NCBI RefSeq assembly: GCF_000224145.3
Contig: NC_020174.2
Coordinates: 248,001-312,000, forward strand
Direction: 5' to 3'
Length of the DNA: 64,000 bases
Origin: Ciona intestinalis
Lineage: Eukaryota > Chordata > Ascidiacea > Phlebobranchia > Cionidae
Positions within the stretch are counted from its first letter, which is position 1; each line of letters starts with the position of its first letter. Shown in pieces: positions 22,791 to 34,600 of the stretch. A program made the position numbers and the translations under genes. The notes under the pieces were generated by a model that saw only the letters and a list, made by a program, of their open reading frames with translations, had not been told where the DNA came from and searched no databases.

Positions 22791-22983
22791 GCGCCGGATT
22801 TAGCGCAACAATGCATTAAACCCAACATACTACATACAGTTAACTCATTGTGACTAGTCACTAAATTTGAACAAAACGTCTTACTATGCAAATAGAAGTG
22901 TGGTTTGGTTTACATGCCAAATATGGCTTAAAAGTATCATGGCGGTAAGATGGAAACCATTAGCTAATTAGCACATAATAATA

Positions 22984-23175
22984 TAGTAGGGGAAGATGGG
23001 ACACCTTTCATTATATTTTCTTGTCCCATTTGGTAATAAGTAAATAACGTTCAAATAAACATAAAACCTTGTTCTTACCACTCCCATAGACCGTTGCTGA
23101 TTGTTTAAAACACGACCAGGGTACTTGTATACTATGTACTAAAGGTGTCCCATCTTTCCCCACCACAGCACTATA
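22984..23175. mobile_element. MITE with TATAGTG..GGGGTAAGATGGG-type inverted ends
   Basis: Left end TATAGTAGGGGAAGATGGG, right end the reverse of TATAGTGCTGTGGTGGGG followed by AAAGATGGGACACC. About 190 bases, no coding capacity. The same ends recur at 56724-56804 and 56943-57114, and half-copies at 32965-33175, 41300-41350 and 52065-52090. Confidence 0.75.
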
Positions 23176-23924
23176 AATCCCATGTTTCCTAATCGTGTTT
23201 TAAACAATTAACAACGCTTTTTTAGATTCCTATATAAAAGGATATGGTTATATAATGCTAGAAAATGATAAAAATAAAACCATCTTACCTCAACTTACTA
23301 TGTTTAAGTTGTTTGGCAATGAGGAGCTCGGATCTTGGTAAAAGTTATCCTGTTACGAGTACCGCATAATCAATGTGATGTCGCTATAATTAACTAATAG
23401 GCTACGGGGCGATGAACTTGCGCAAAAGGTGACGACATCCACAGGAAGTGGCGAAACAAAGGGTTTTGTTACGTCATAAAAAGCACGTCCGACTTGTTGC
23501 TTTTTGTTGAATTACATTCAAGTGTTAATTAATTAAATAATAGCCGGGAAGCGACCTTGGCGAAAACAACAATAGGTGTTGAGCAAAACAGATGCTGTCG
23601 CTTAAAGTTATCAATGTACCACGTGTGTGATAACAGATTCCATAGAACTCTGCAGGAAGCTGTTAGCGACACGGGGGTTATCAAACATTAAGAAACTTTA
23701 TCTCCGTAACAAACGATGTAATCGCCAACACAGGCGGGAAAGTGCGAGCTAAACAAAAAAGGTGGAATGGTTTAAATGTGGACAATATTTCTAAAATCAT
23801 TATATGTTTTATTCTGCTTTCACTACTAATTCCTTCGAATACGATAGCGAAGATCGAATTACTTGAAAAGACAAAAGGAATAAACAGCAAATCAGCAATC
23901 GTTAATTATTTGATATTATTCATC

Positions 23925-24473
23925 ATGAAGCTTTGGCAACTAAACTGTAATACTGACGTCATTGACACGTCAATGTTCCAAAGTGAAGCTTATTTGGAAT
24001 ACAGGAACCGGGTGTTTGACGAGTTGTTTAGCGATCAATTGAAACAACAGAGCCAACGAGTTGAGAGATGCCAGGAACGCAACAAGGAACTCGTTCAAGA
24101 TGTTCGCAATGTTTTGCCGGGAGGTATTAATAAGAATACAACAGATCTACTGCACGGGGAAATCTCGGAACCTTCGCAGCAGAAAACGGAAGCAAAATAT
24201 TTGTGCAAGAAACGAAGGGACTCGGCGTCCTCGCGGAGAGAAGACACGATAATATGTGAAGGTAATCTCAGAGAAATCGTTTCAAGCAGAAACTTGACTG
24301 ATCTACGAGACCTTCTAAATATTTTAAAAGAAAAGAACGAAAAAACGAATCAAGAATTGGTGAAACTTTTATTCCAAAGAGAAGATTTAAAAAGCGAAAA
24401 AACTGACAAACTGATTGAAATTGAAAACATTAAAAATGCCATTGCGTTTGTTGGGCCGGAGAGTCGTATTTGA
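23925..24473 (+). CDS. Coiled-coil protein, possibly SCHIP1-like
   Basis: Single exon, 182 residues from the first ATG in frame (MKLWQLNCNTDVIDTSMFQ). The frame stays open upstream to 23742, where it begins with GTG, so an upstream coding exon cannot be excluded. The first 60 residues contain EAYLEYRNRVFDELFSDQL; the middle is basic and Ser-rich (KKRRDSASSRRED). The last 50 residues (LRDLLNILKEKNEKTNQELV, KLLFQREDLKSEKTDKL) form a leucine-zipper-like coiled coil ending in FVGPESRI. The pattern ELVxxLxxRxxLxxExDxxLxxIExI recalls the C-terminal coiled coil of SCHIP1 (schwannomin-interacting protein), which is a guess from memory of that family. No membrane segment from the ATG on. Confidence 0.6.
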   Translation: MKLWQLNCNTDVIDTSMFQSEAYLEYRNRVFDELFSDQLKQQSQRVERCQERNKELVQDVRNVLPGGINKNTTDLLHGEISEPSQQKTEAKYLCKKRRDSASSRREDTIICEGNLREIVSSRNLTDLRDLLNILKEKNEKTNQELVKLLFQREDLKSEKTDKLIEIENIKNAIAFVGPESRI

Positions 24474-25491
24474 TTAATGTGTTGTATTCGCAATTTAGTT
24501 CCAATAATAAATGTAAATTTTGATCGAAACGTAACCTACCATACATTCGGGTACGAGAAATATTTGTATCTATATCGCACATATGCGGAATACGTCACAC
24601 GTTTTTGATACAGTGAGTATGAGGTGTATGAAACTACCGTGCATAGTTCGCAATAGGATCAATTGATTACAAATTTTAGTTGTTAAAAAAATGTCTAGAC
24701 ATGCAAAGAAAAATAGGCGGCTATTTCAAGACGACTGAGTCATATTTTTAAGAAGTAAAACGCTAATAAATGTACACACTATTGAGTTAGGTAGTACAGA
24801 TCATATACCCGATATTTTAAAGTTTAGATACAGAAAATCATGACAGCCAAAGCCATTACCATAGTACTCTAAAACAATTTAGAGTACTATGCCATTACAA
24901 TATTCTATAAGAGTGAGGATCTAATACAGCATAATTACAATTTCTCCAACACACCAAACCACATAAAGTAACCAGCATAAAACATGTGCAGTAAAGGGAC
25001 GGCCTTAATTTGACAAACTCTTGCTATAAATACACCAACATAAATTAGAATGTAAGAAGATTACAGCTCACACAAGAAAATTACAAATGTCAGTAAAATA
25101 ACAAGGCTCAAAAACAAATAATTATAAGTCTTTACACGACATGAAATTAAACGTTCGCAACTACATTTCAAATTGTTCTTAACTTTAGAAAATAAACATT
25201 AACATAATTACAAAAGTGTTTTCTTATGACTCTAAAAAGTGGGTAATTTTTTAAAACACGATTAGGAAACATGATATCCACTAGAGGGATCCATGTTACT
25301 GTACTAAAACATAAAAACTCTTTAAGGTACCATGTACAATAAATTGTTCTACAAATAATTTAATTAGGAATCAGAGTTTAGCAGGTTAACGTTTTCATAT
25401 TTAGGGAGTCTTTAGCCTATTATATTTAAAGAATTAACAACGTTTTGAGTTTAAATGATTAATTGAAGCAGTAACTTAACCAAAGTTACAT
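24474..25491. other. Intergenic between convergent genes
   Basis: 3' UTR sequence of both neighbours. A small inverted repeat, AGTACTCTAAAACAATTTAG and its partner, lies at 24866-24892. A minisatellite-like remnant (CAGTGAGTATGAGGTGTATG) is at 24611. No gene seen. Confidence 0.5.
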
Positions 25492-28467
25492 TTACTTTGC
25501 ATAAGCTTCAACCTGGTAGGGTCTGTTTGGTTTAAAATATGAAATTGCTTTATCTGCGCCAACAAACTTATACCCGGCAATAAGCGCCCTGGTGGGAAGA
25601 ATGGTGGACAGAATGTGAGCAATATACATGGTACCTGGAATGGCTACCATGTTTTGTTCAGTAAGAACAGCATTAATTATAATATCAGCACAATCTTGAG
25701 GCTTGATAGGTGGCAATATCCAGTCATATTTCACATGAACACCACTGTAATGGAATTGAAAGGTGTCACAATACAATACCTTCATAAGCACTATTCTATA
25801 AGGTTGAGGTTCTACAGTGAGGAACACCTGGACCTGGGACATAGGTCTATTACCCTGACAATCATGGTGCTACCATCTTCACTATCTATAAACCTTTAAA
25901 AACAGAGCTAAGTCATGTAGAAATCAAGCACTCACTTGAACATCCCAGTATGTATAAGGTAAGGGCAAACAAGTGTGGTTTTCACGCCATATTTCTCAGC
26001 ATTCTGCAGATCCAGAAACAGAGAGTTATGAAGACCAACGGCTGCGTGTTTGCTAGAGCAATAATCAGGCATTCCAGGGGAAGCAAATAAACCTACATCA
26101 GCATGGGATGGAAGTGAATTATGTTGGTATTATTGACGTAATGACACCATCCATGTACTTGTATCGTTAATTAGCTACTTATTACTCATGTGTTTAGTCT
26201 GCTGTGTATAAGAATGTTACAACTTAAAAGTGAGCATAAGGTGTATGAATACACTGTGTGTTTCTGGGGTATAAGATAACACCCATGTTATAACTTGACA
26301 GTGAGCATGAGGTGTATGAAAACACCATGTGTGTCTGGTGTATAAGAAGACACCCATGTTATAAATCGACAATGAGCACGAGGTGTATGAATACACCATG
26401 TGTGTCTGGTGTATAAGAAGACACCCATGTTATAACTCGACAGTGAGCATGAGGTGTATGAATACACCACGTGTGTCTGGTGTATAAGAAGACACCCAAG
26501 TTATAACTCGACAGTGAGCACGAGGTGTATGAATACACCATGTGTGTCTGGTGTATAAGAAGAGACCCATGTTATAACTGGACAGTGAGTACGAGGTGTA
26601 TAAATACACCATGTGTGTCTGGTGTATAAGAAGACACCCATGTTATAACTCAACAGTGAGCACGAGGTGTATGAATACACCGTGTGTGTCTGGTGTATAA
26701 AAAGACACCCATGTTATAACTGGACAGTGAGCATGAGGTGTATGAATACACCGTGTGTGTCTGGTGTATAAGAAGACACCCATGTTATAACTCGACGGTG
26801 AGCATGAGGTGTATGAATACACCATGTGTGTCTGGTGTATAAGAAGACAGCCATGTTACTTAACTTACTACTTTACTTTACAATCTATACAACCCACCTA
26901 CAGTACTCGCTACATTAACAATATGTCCATGGTTTCTTTCCATCATGCTTGGTAGGAATTCACGTATAATCCAAATATGAGCCAACACATTTACTTTGTA
27001 TGTGTTTTCTATCTCATGCTCAGTAAGGTCAAGCAACTGCTTACAATAAGCCACACCTACAGGAAACATAACATTGTTGTATTTTGTTTTAAATAATCTT
27101 AGGACAAAATTTCAAATTTTTTTTATTCATTACTAAATAACCTAAAGACAAATTAACATCTGCTATTTTATTCAACACTTTGCACTTCAATGAAAAACCA
27201 GAACAATGTATGTTGTATATATTATAGGGCGAGGTGTCAAAATCTGCTGTTAGCTAAGGGTATGAATAACCAAACTGTAATAAAACTTTTAATTTTAGTG
27301 CTGATATTTTAAATAAAAGAGCATAATGCTCTGCAAATTTCAAAGCAAAACACTAGCATTTGTACATAACATTTTACTTGTATAGATACCTGCGTTGTTG
27401 ACTAATATGTTAACTTCTCCAAATTCTTGCTTTACTTTTGCAGCAGCTGCTTTGATCACATCCTTTTTAGAAACGTCACAAACTTCAGTGTAAACGTCCA
27501 TCCCCAACTCACGAATCATAGCACTTGTTTCTTTTAGGCCTGGAATATGTGGTACAATTATGAATCAATTAATGTGACTTTTCTGTTTTCGCATGGCAGA
27601 GCAACGACAGTCTTTATAACACAGGTGTTCTGTTTCATACTTTAAGAAAATGTAACTTATTAATGTGTGGTTATTTTTTTGTATAGCTGACAATTTAAAC
27701 AAAATGGCCCCAGGATTAAAATAATTGCTGTTAGCTGGTCTTGCCGAAGGACACATACACCCATTATGGGGGTAGCATCAAGCATGAAACTGGTATCCCC
27801 CTAGTAAAAAGTCAAGCGATCTAACCACTGTACCACAAGTGACCATCTCGAGGTTAAATCATATTCATACGAAATAGTTATTTACCAATCATATACCTTC
27901 TTTATCAAAATCCCACAAAACAACTTTCGCTCTTCGCTTAGCGAACTCTATCGCCATCAAGCGGCCGATTCCATTCCCAGCTCCGGTGATGAGGCAAACT
28001 TCACCCGAGACTGATTTGTGATCAACTGGTATCAGCCATCTAAGAAATAAGTAGAATATTGTCTAAGCTGGCACTGGGTGAGGTCCTACAGCGTGGCACA
28101 CATGGGAACTGATATTTAAACCAGAGTTGGTTAATTACCCCAAAATACCCATAAAGGCACTATAGTTTTAGTGTCAAACATGGGGGAGGGGCAGGAATGC
28201 AGGCCAACTGTGAGAAATTCTACACTACTGTGCATTAATTAGTAAACATAATAACCAATAATTTAGAACTTTGTCTACAGTATACTGACTATAATTTTGC
28301 GTATAACATTGTATATGGTAACTCCGAGGAAGGCTACTTTATTTAATAAACACCTGACCTAATATTAGAGGCCATACAACAAATATACAAACCAACCTCA
28401 CAAAACTGGTGAAAAATGAAGCCGTAAGTCCATACATTAATATAATCAGGTCCATGAAAAAGCTCAT
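25492..28467 (-). CDS. SDR16C-type short-chain dehydrogenase (RDH10 / 17beta-HSD11-like)
   Basis: Six exons, 28467-28397, 28039-27897, 27539-27390, 27056-26898, 26092-25936 and 25744-25492, give 310 residues in frame. The N-terminus has a membrane anchor ([15 protein letters not shown]). Rossmann motif TGAGNGIG is at 42-49, NNAG at 119-122, catalytic Ser172, and YCSSK (Tyr185, Lys189). The C-terminal part reads [14 protein letters not shown], then [20 protein letters not shown] and YKFVGADKA, close to RDH10 (MYRFLGADK). The stretch [14 protein letters not shown] with NHGHIV is shared with HSD17B11. Family role: NAD(P)-dependent oxidation of retinol or hydroxysteroids at the ER or lipid droplets. 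RDH10 starts vertebrate retinoic acid synthesis, but substrate cannot be told from sequence. Minisatellite array E sits in intron 4. Confidence 0.92.
25795..25890 (+). repeat. 97-bp repeat single unit, SDR16C intron 5
   Basis: TATTCTATAAGGTTGAGG, TTCTACAGTGAGG and GGACCTGGGACATAGG, then TTACCCTGACAATCATGG. Confidence 0.7.
26180..26865 (+). repeat. 71-bp minisatellite array E, SDR16C intron 4
   Basis: About nine copies, same orientation as A-C. The right edge ends about 30 bases from exon 4 (26898). The leftmost copies are the most diverged, as expected at an array edge. Confidence 0.97.
27585..27850 (-). repeat. SINE copy (reverse), SDR16C intron 2
   Basis: GCATGGCAGAGCAACGACAG, TAGCTGACAATTTAAACA, TGCCGAAGGACACATACACC and AAGTCAAGCGATCTAACCAC near the tRNA-like head. 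Confidence 0.8.
28060..28155 (+). repeat. 97-bp repeat single unit, SDR16C intron 1
   Basis: GGGTGAGGTCCTACAGCGTG, GATATTTAAACCAGAGTTGG and TTACCCCAAAATACCC. Confidence 0.7.
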
Positions 28468-29224
28468 CTTAAAATAAATTGCTTGTTACTTAAAAGATAA
28501 TTGCAAGCTAGCCACAACAGCTCTGTTGTACATAAAGCATTAGCATAATTATAATAACACAGATGTATTGTAGGTGAATTAAGCACTTAAAAAAGATTGC
28601 TCAAATAATTAAAGTAGAATGGTATAAGAAGTTTTTAATAAAAAAAGATATAAAAACATGAAATTCGGTTATTACATAGGTTTATATACGGACTCTAAAT
28701 AGCACTATAGCAGCATTAGAAATACAGTGTTATAAATACTAAAATACATTTCAATCTAAACTAGATATAAACTAAATAAATCAGTTACTAGTTACCGATG
28801 TCATACATATTATATATTACTAAAGCAGCTTAACCAGCGCCGCCTTAGGTAATACTAACTATGTATCGAAGTTATATACGATTTATAACAAGCAAACATT
28901 CGAAACCACTATGTTTGTCATGGGTACAAAGGTTATTATGACGTAACAATCATATTGGAACTCATGTGTTCTGGAAATTACGACCATTGTATTCGGTTTG
29001 TTCAAATAACAATACTTCGCGTAATTTATAAATAAAGGAACAAAGAACAAAACAGAACGACTCAAGTTTCAAAAATTCTTCACTTGTGTTTTTGTTTATT
29101 ATTACAATTGGGGCATTCCCAAAACTTTCATATAAAGAGAGCTGGGTAAATATTAAATCAGATTCCGTATATTAACATGTTTATATACTGACTCTGTATT
29201 AGATGTTTAGTTAAACTAATTTGC

Positions 29225-29430
29225 CCTTGCACGGTGTGAAATTGTGTCCTCTTACGCGTTATTATGTACGTAACTTTGTGAGTGACATGTTTTGTGATTT
29301 TGTAATGTGTATGACTGACAATTTAGACAAGCCATTAGAGGTCACTGGATTGGACAGTTGCTCTTGTGTCTTGGCCAAGGACACAATCGCTCAGCATAGA
29401 GCCTCGAACATGTAACCTCCGGGCTAGGTG
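29225..29430 (-). repeat. SINE copy (reverse)
   Basis: TATGTACGTAACTTTGTGAG, CTGACAATTTAGACAAGCC, CTTGGCCAAGGACACAATCG and GAGCCTCGAACATGTAACC. Confidence 0.75.
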
Positions 29431-30855
29431 CGCCAATCATGGTGTCTGAATGACCAAACTAACTAAAGACTTTGTCATTCGCATAACATTTCTTATTCTT
29501 TAAAGAGTTGAAAGAGTTCTTATCACACCTTTAAAAAAAAACTACATCTTAGGGCAAGAACTCATAATATTCTTTCATCTGCTGTTATTTTGTTCGATTA
29601 TTAAACCTAAATAGGTGTAGTGTGTATCACTTGGCATGTCTTCATGTACCAAAATTGTTACGCCTACCATGGGTTAAGAAGCATCATGGTCACACAGACA
29701 ATACATCATTGAATATTAATTATAATTGTTTCTTTTGTGAATACAGCGTTAAAATGAAAATAAAGTTATTAACTGCAGTACCTGGTAACATAAACATCAT
29801 ATAAAACATTCCAACATAATAGAGTTGGTATACAATGCAATATGCAAAAGCAATGTGTATCATAAACATCATTGTTCTGAGTGCAAAACATAAATAAGTA
29901 GAACCAAGATATAAATACGAGTAGCTAATTTACAGAGGGCTAAATTTACATATGAATAAAACCAGAGCTGGATTTGTAAGACCAAAGCGTGCACAACTAA
30001 AAGTTAAACTAACAAAACCATTAAAATAGGAGTTTGTAATGTCCCCAATTAACAAAAATTCCAGTAAACTTAAAGTATTTATCAAGCTTTTGGAATAGCG
30101 TTCTGGTGGGACTTGAAATCCAGCCCTAGATACAACACACATATACACAGGAAATATTTGGTAGAGATGCCATTTTTAACTATGATGGCTTGTGTTCAAT
30201 ACAATGTGTAGTACCATGATTATTTTGTGTATAGGGTTCAATAGAGAGACATTGTTAGTTAGTGCTTTCCAACAGTTATTTGCACCCAAACAAAAAATTA
30301 ACTAATAGCAAAGCTTTGGCGATACAATTTCCGAAATAACAGTTGGTGAAAAATACAATAAATTGGTTCAACTTTTACAGTAACAGTCAAAAGGTTTTGT
30401 CCACTGCAGTAGGCGAGCCAACCAAATCAAATAGTGGTGTTGAGAAGCAATTACTTAAAGGTTATTTAATGTCAAGTTAACTTTTAAAAGGTTACTTTAG
30501 GTTACATTCAACCAAAGGCATTATTAACAATATTAAAACAAAATGTTCAACTTGGTCAAAACAACCAGGGCAGCTTATAAGCAGGCACTCTTAAGTGATG
30601 CATATGTGGAAAATAAATACAAAAGCACAAAATCTCAGCTAAAATCCCACAATGATTAGAAAGTTACCAAAACAGTCCAAAATTTATAAAAACACATTAA
30701 AAAATTAACTTTTTTAAACACAATTCCTGCAAGAAATAATGATACTACTAAATAATCCCATAATACTCAGTTTAGTAACTTAGGTTTTACAAAAAGTGAA
30801 ACTTTATCACAACTGCATTAGTTTAAACAGAATAATTAAGGTAATTAGTTTAAAC

Positions 30856-31023
30856 CAGGGTTCTCCAAACTGCATGCTTCACAATTAAAACCATTTCCAA
30901 AACATTTTTAGCATGTGTTGTATAAATAAAAATGAGAGGTAAAACAAAAATTGTTTCATTCTAGAGGATACGACTATCCTCCTTCCAGAGGATACGACTG
31001 GGTAAACAGTTTAAGCACCCCTG
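30856..31023. mobile_element. hAT-like MITE
   Basis: 168 bases with terminal inverted repeats CAGGGTTCTCCAAACTG and, at the other end, the reverse of CAGGGGTGCTTAAACTG. The flanks are an 8-base target duplication, GTTTAAAC (30848-30855) and GTTTAAAA (31024-31031). CAGGGGTTCTCAAACT-type ends and 8-base duplications are known for hAT elements. No ORF. Confidence 0.75.
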
Positions 31024-31206
31024 GTTTAAAAATAAAGCTTTGCTAACTAACTGTTAAAAGCCTAAGAAACAATGAATGTGTAAAAGATACTATTCTATAT
31101 AGGTGAGGTCTAATAGCAAAGCATACCACAGGGTAAGACACTCATAAATAACTAGTACTGTGTAAAGGAGTCTGAAACTTAAGTGTATGTTCTAGTTTAG
31201 TCCACA

Positions 31207-31632
31207 TTAAACTATAGTGCACCAATTCCAGTTAGCTTTTCCACAAGCCGACGCTGTTTCTTGTTCTTCCATTTCTATGACCGATGATGACCTATGCGTC
31301 ACCACTAGGGGTTTCTGGGTGTTCAGATTTTCGCTCGTAACGACGGCAGCGTGTTTCATGTCGTTCATGGTTTCTATGACAACAACGGCAGGCGTGTCAT
31401 CATTGTATGACGGAACTTTAACAGGACTTAACGGTATTTCCGCCACGCTCTCGTTAGCACCACTATGTGGTTCGTCAAGATTTTCTGTCAATTCATCATC
31501 TTTTTGTGCTGACTCATCTTCATTATTTTTCCCTTTTTCTGCTGACTCATTGTTGTTTGTAGCTTCTTCTATGACATCACCATTCCCATTCTCCAATGCT
31601 TTGTTCGCTATTTCCGGAAAATGCTGAGTCAT
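31207..31632 (-). CDS. Acidic ORF: kinase last exon or separate small gene
   Basis: 141 codons from ATG 31632, or 138 as an exon from 31623. The sequence is rich in E, D, N and S (EKGKNNEDESAQKDDELTEN), with no recognised domain. It ends in NWNWCTIV, where CTIV fits a CaaX prenylation box. Codons stay open through 425 bases of sequence with higher GC than the surroundings, which argues for real coding. Which gene it belongs to is unresolved. Confidence 0.55.
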   Translation of the reverse strand: MTQHFPEIANKALENGNGDVIEEATNNNESAEKGKNNEDESAQKDDELTENLDEPHSGANESVAEIPLSPVKVPSYNDDTPAVVVIETMNDMKHAAVVTSENLNTQKPLVVTHRSSSVIEMEEQETASACGKANWNWCTIV

Positions 31633-34600
31633 AATTTAAATGTTAAATAATAATTTTGAAACACAAGAAAATGCAACAATCTATATCTATTGTTTCGTAA
31701 CAATATACTTAATAACACCACAATCTCCTTGTATGACATCATAATCACAAGTTGTCAGATTAAAGACAAAAACATCTGGACTGGAATTTTATTTTGATTA
31801 ATCCAAAGTGTTTGTGACAGAACAATAGCTGACTATGACATCATAATCTTAAGTAATCTGGATTAATTGGTAACAATGGATTAAAATATTGATTAGTGTA
31901 AGCACCCAATATTAATACAAGGACATCAATACAGAATATTTTTAAATATTTTGATCATTATTTTTCACACAATTACATTTGGAATTAAAAACCCAGTGGT
32001 TCCCAAACTTTTTACACTGAGGGGAAAAGTTTTAAATCGTTTACAGGCTAGCAACAAAAAAATTGTCATTAATAGAACAAATATATTTGTAATCATGTTG
32101 TTAAACAAAGTTATCATTGCATGGCATAATGCATGATTACAAAAATTAACTTGGCAGAATCGGAAATTATATTTTAGTCAATATTGCATTTTAAGCTGAT
32201 AAATTATATTTTGTAAAAATGTTGATTTGTAAAATTTCGGCAAATGTTGACACAGACTTTGGTGGTTAAGTACCACTGCAATAAACAACATGGAAGAAAA
32301 GACAAAGAATATAAAACACAATGTTCTAGTATACAACTAATTATAATGAAATCAACATTTTAAAAATTACTGTTGTTTTGTAATTAATATGCTCATGACG
32401 TAATAATTGACAATTGTTGCAACTAATGTGATAAATAATTAATTCGATTGAAATGATTAGAGAATAAGAACAACTATGATGTAATAATGAAAATAATATC
32501 TGATGCTTTAGAATAAAATTTGATTTTAATTGTTTGTTATGACATCACAACCAACATAGTATGAAAACAATGGAATACAATACACCATATATTGCACCAT
32601 AATAAAGTGATTATTTGGTCATAATCTTTTTCAAATCCCATTGAAATGTTCCTTGTTTCCAAGTCTTTGTATCTCCTATGACAATGGCGGCATAGAAACA
32701 AACGTGAATAATTAACAAATTTATGGTGGGATTCAAATTTGGTGCAGAACAAATAACAAGACAAACTTCATTTACATGCAATAGTGTTGCAAACAAAGGC
32801 CCAAACTTTATAATTTACAGAGGTGGCAGAGTAGCATGAAACATTTATTATTACCAACAGGTTCATTGTACCATGGCATACAACGCCTACACTTTTAATA
32901 AATACAGGGGTTGCAAGGAGGTTGAACTCGCAATCCTGTACTTGTAATGTTTAAATATATTAGGGTGGGGGTAAGATGGGACAACTTTTTGCTCTATTTG
33001 GTAGTAAATAAAGAATATTTCAAAGAATTATAAAACGTATCCTCAAGACTCCCATAAACAGTTGTTAGTTTTAAAAATTTGAAAACACGATCAGGATATT
33101 TGGATATTATGTGCTAAAGTTGTTTTGTCTCCCCCCACCCTGTGCTGAAGTTGTTTTGTCTCCCCCCACCTTACTATATTAAAATAGTGGAATAAATATA
33201 GGTTGGCCTGTCCACCCTACCACCCCAGGTTTGGTGCCTAGTCCCCTTTAGTATAAAATAATGCCAAAACCAAAAGCCCTGGTAGATTTCAATGTGACAT
33301 TTACAATTTACAGCGGTCTGAAGCACTTGTGTAAAACAAACAACAAACAGCAGGCACAATACTTCACTTTAAACAAATTACACGAGCAAATGCTAAACAT
33401 ATGACTATTTTGTTTAAACTGTTCTATATTTCTATGGTTCTACAATAAGGTAATGCTAGAGTCTATATGGCTTAGTTAAGGTTCATTGCTAAAAGATCAG
33501 GAATTTAGACAAAATCCGCCCATTACCCCAACACCTAGGGTGCTACCACATGAACCTGACATTGTAGGCTGCCGCTTTCCCAAAGGTAGGCAACAAGGGG
33601 CTATGTCCTAACCAACTTATACCATTGTAAATTGCACCGAATGATATACATATTGACCATAATGTTCATGAAATGATATCATATGAAATAACATGCAAAT
33701 GATGCATCATCAACTCATGATATGAAACAAACCACAAGACGTGATATCTTCATGTATCACATGACAAAACTAAGGGGAAATCCCTAATTCAATACCTTGA
33801 ACAATCAACACAAATTTACAATACATAGAAATCTAATTGAATAATACAACGAGCATGAGATGCAAAAAGTTTCAAAAAATGCAAAACGGTAAAAAGTTAA
33901 TTTCCATTGTTTTAACGGTTATAAGTGCTATTTTTAATATTGTCACAAAGTTAACATGATATTAATTTATATGAAGAAAGAAATAGAAAGAATTAGTTTG
34001 GTTAATATTAAGTTCACCTTTGGACAAGCATGAAGCAACATTAATTTAATTGTTTGATGCATAAGCTTAGTGATGCAGCCGGGTAAAAAGAGGAGAGCAA
34101 TTGGCAAAAGTTAGGTTAAAAACTTTTTATTTTTTATTCCTTTAAAATGGTTATCAAATCTATTCCCAAAGTGCAACACAATGACCAATGGGTTGGTCTA
34201 ATTGCCGCTTAGTGTCTTGCCCCAGGACATATACAACTATCTGTATCGAGGATTGAACCCGGTGTTTTGTGCTTGTGGTTACAGACACCTAACCAGTGAA
34301 CTACAACGCGACAAAAAGGTGTAAGCCACTCCGTGCACCCCCCTAGCTGCACCACTGCATCACCTCATGATTGCTGATCACATGCATAATCACAAATCAC
34401 GGTCACGATAAATAATTCATGAACTATTCAAATATTTACCTGCAGAAGAAATTCCTTTAGTTTTTTGTAAGCTGCCTCCAATATGTCATTGACTATTATG
34501 ATGTCATAAACTCCCTTTTCTTTACCTTTATTGCGCAACAATAGACATTGTAAATAACAATAAAGCTATAAAACCAGCACAAGGCTAGTGCTTACTGTAC

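Larger units (their letters stand above)
21276..23924. other. Intergenic between RGS and coiled-coil genes
   Basis: No gene seen, apart from the 3' UTR of the RGS gene in the first few hundred bases. Contains a reverse SINE (22640-22790) and a MITE (22984-23175). An open frame continues upstream of 23925 to 23742, but its first codon is GTG. Confidence 0.5.
28468..31206. other. Intergenic / 3' region of guanylate kinase
   Basis: No gene seen. Contains a reverse SINE (29225-29430), a hAT-like MITE (30856-31023) and a 97-bp repeat remnant at 31085-31130. The minus-strand 3' UTR of the kinase gene probably covers part of it. Confidence 0.5.

Noticed and set aside
31217-31627. Plus-strand 136-residue ORF MHQFQLAFPQADAVS
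   Set aside because: It is the antisense shadow of the acidic minus-strand ORF; its Ser/Phe-rich composition is what the antisense of a GAA/GAT-rich exon gives.
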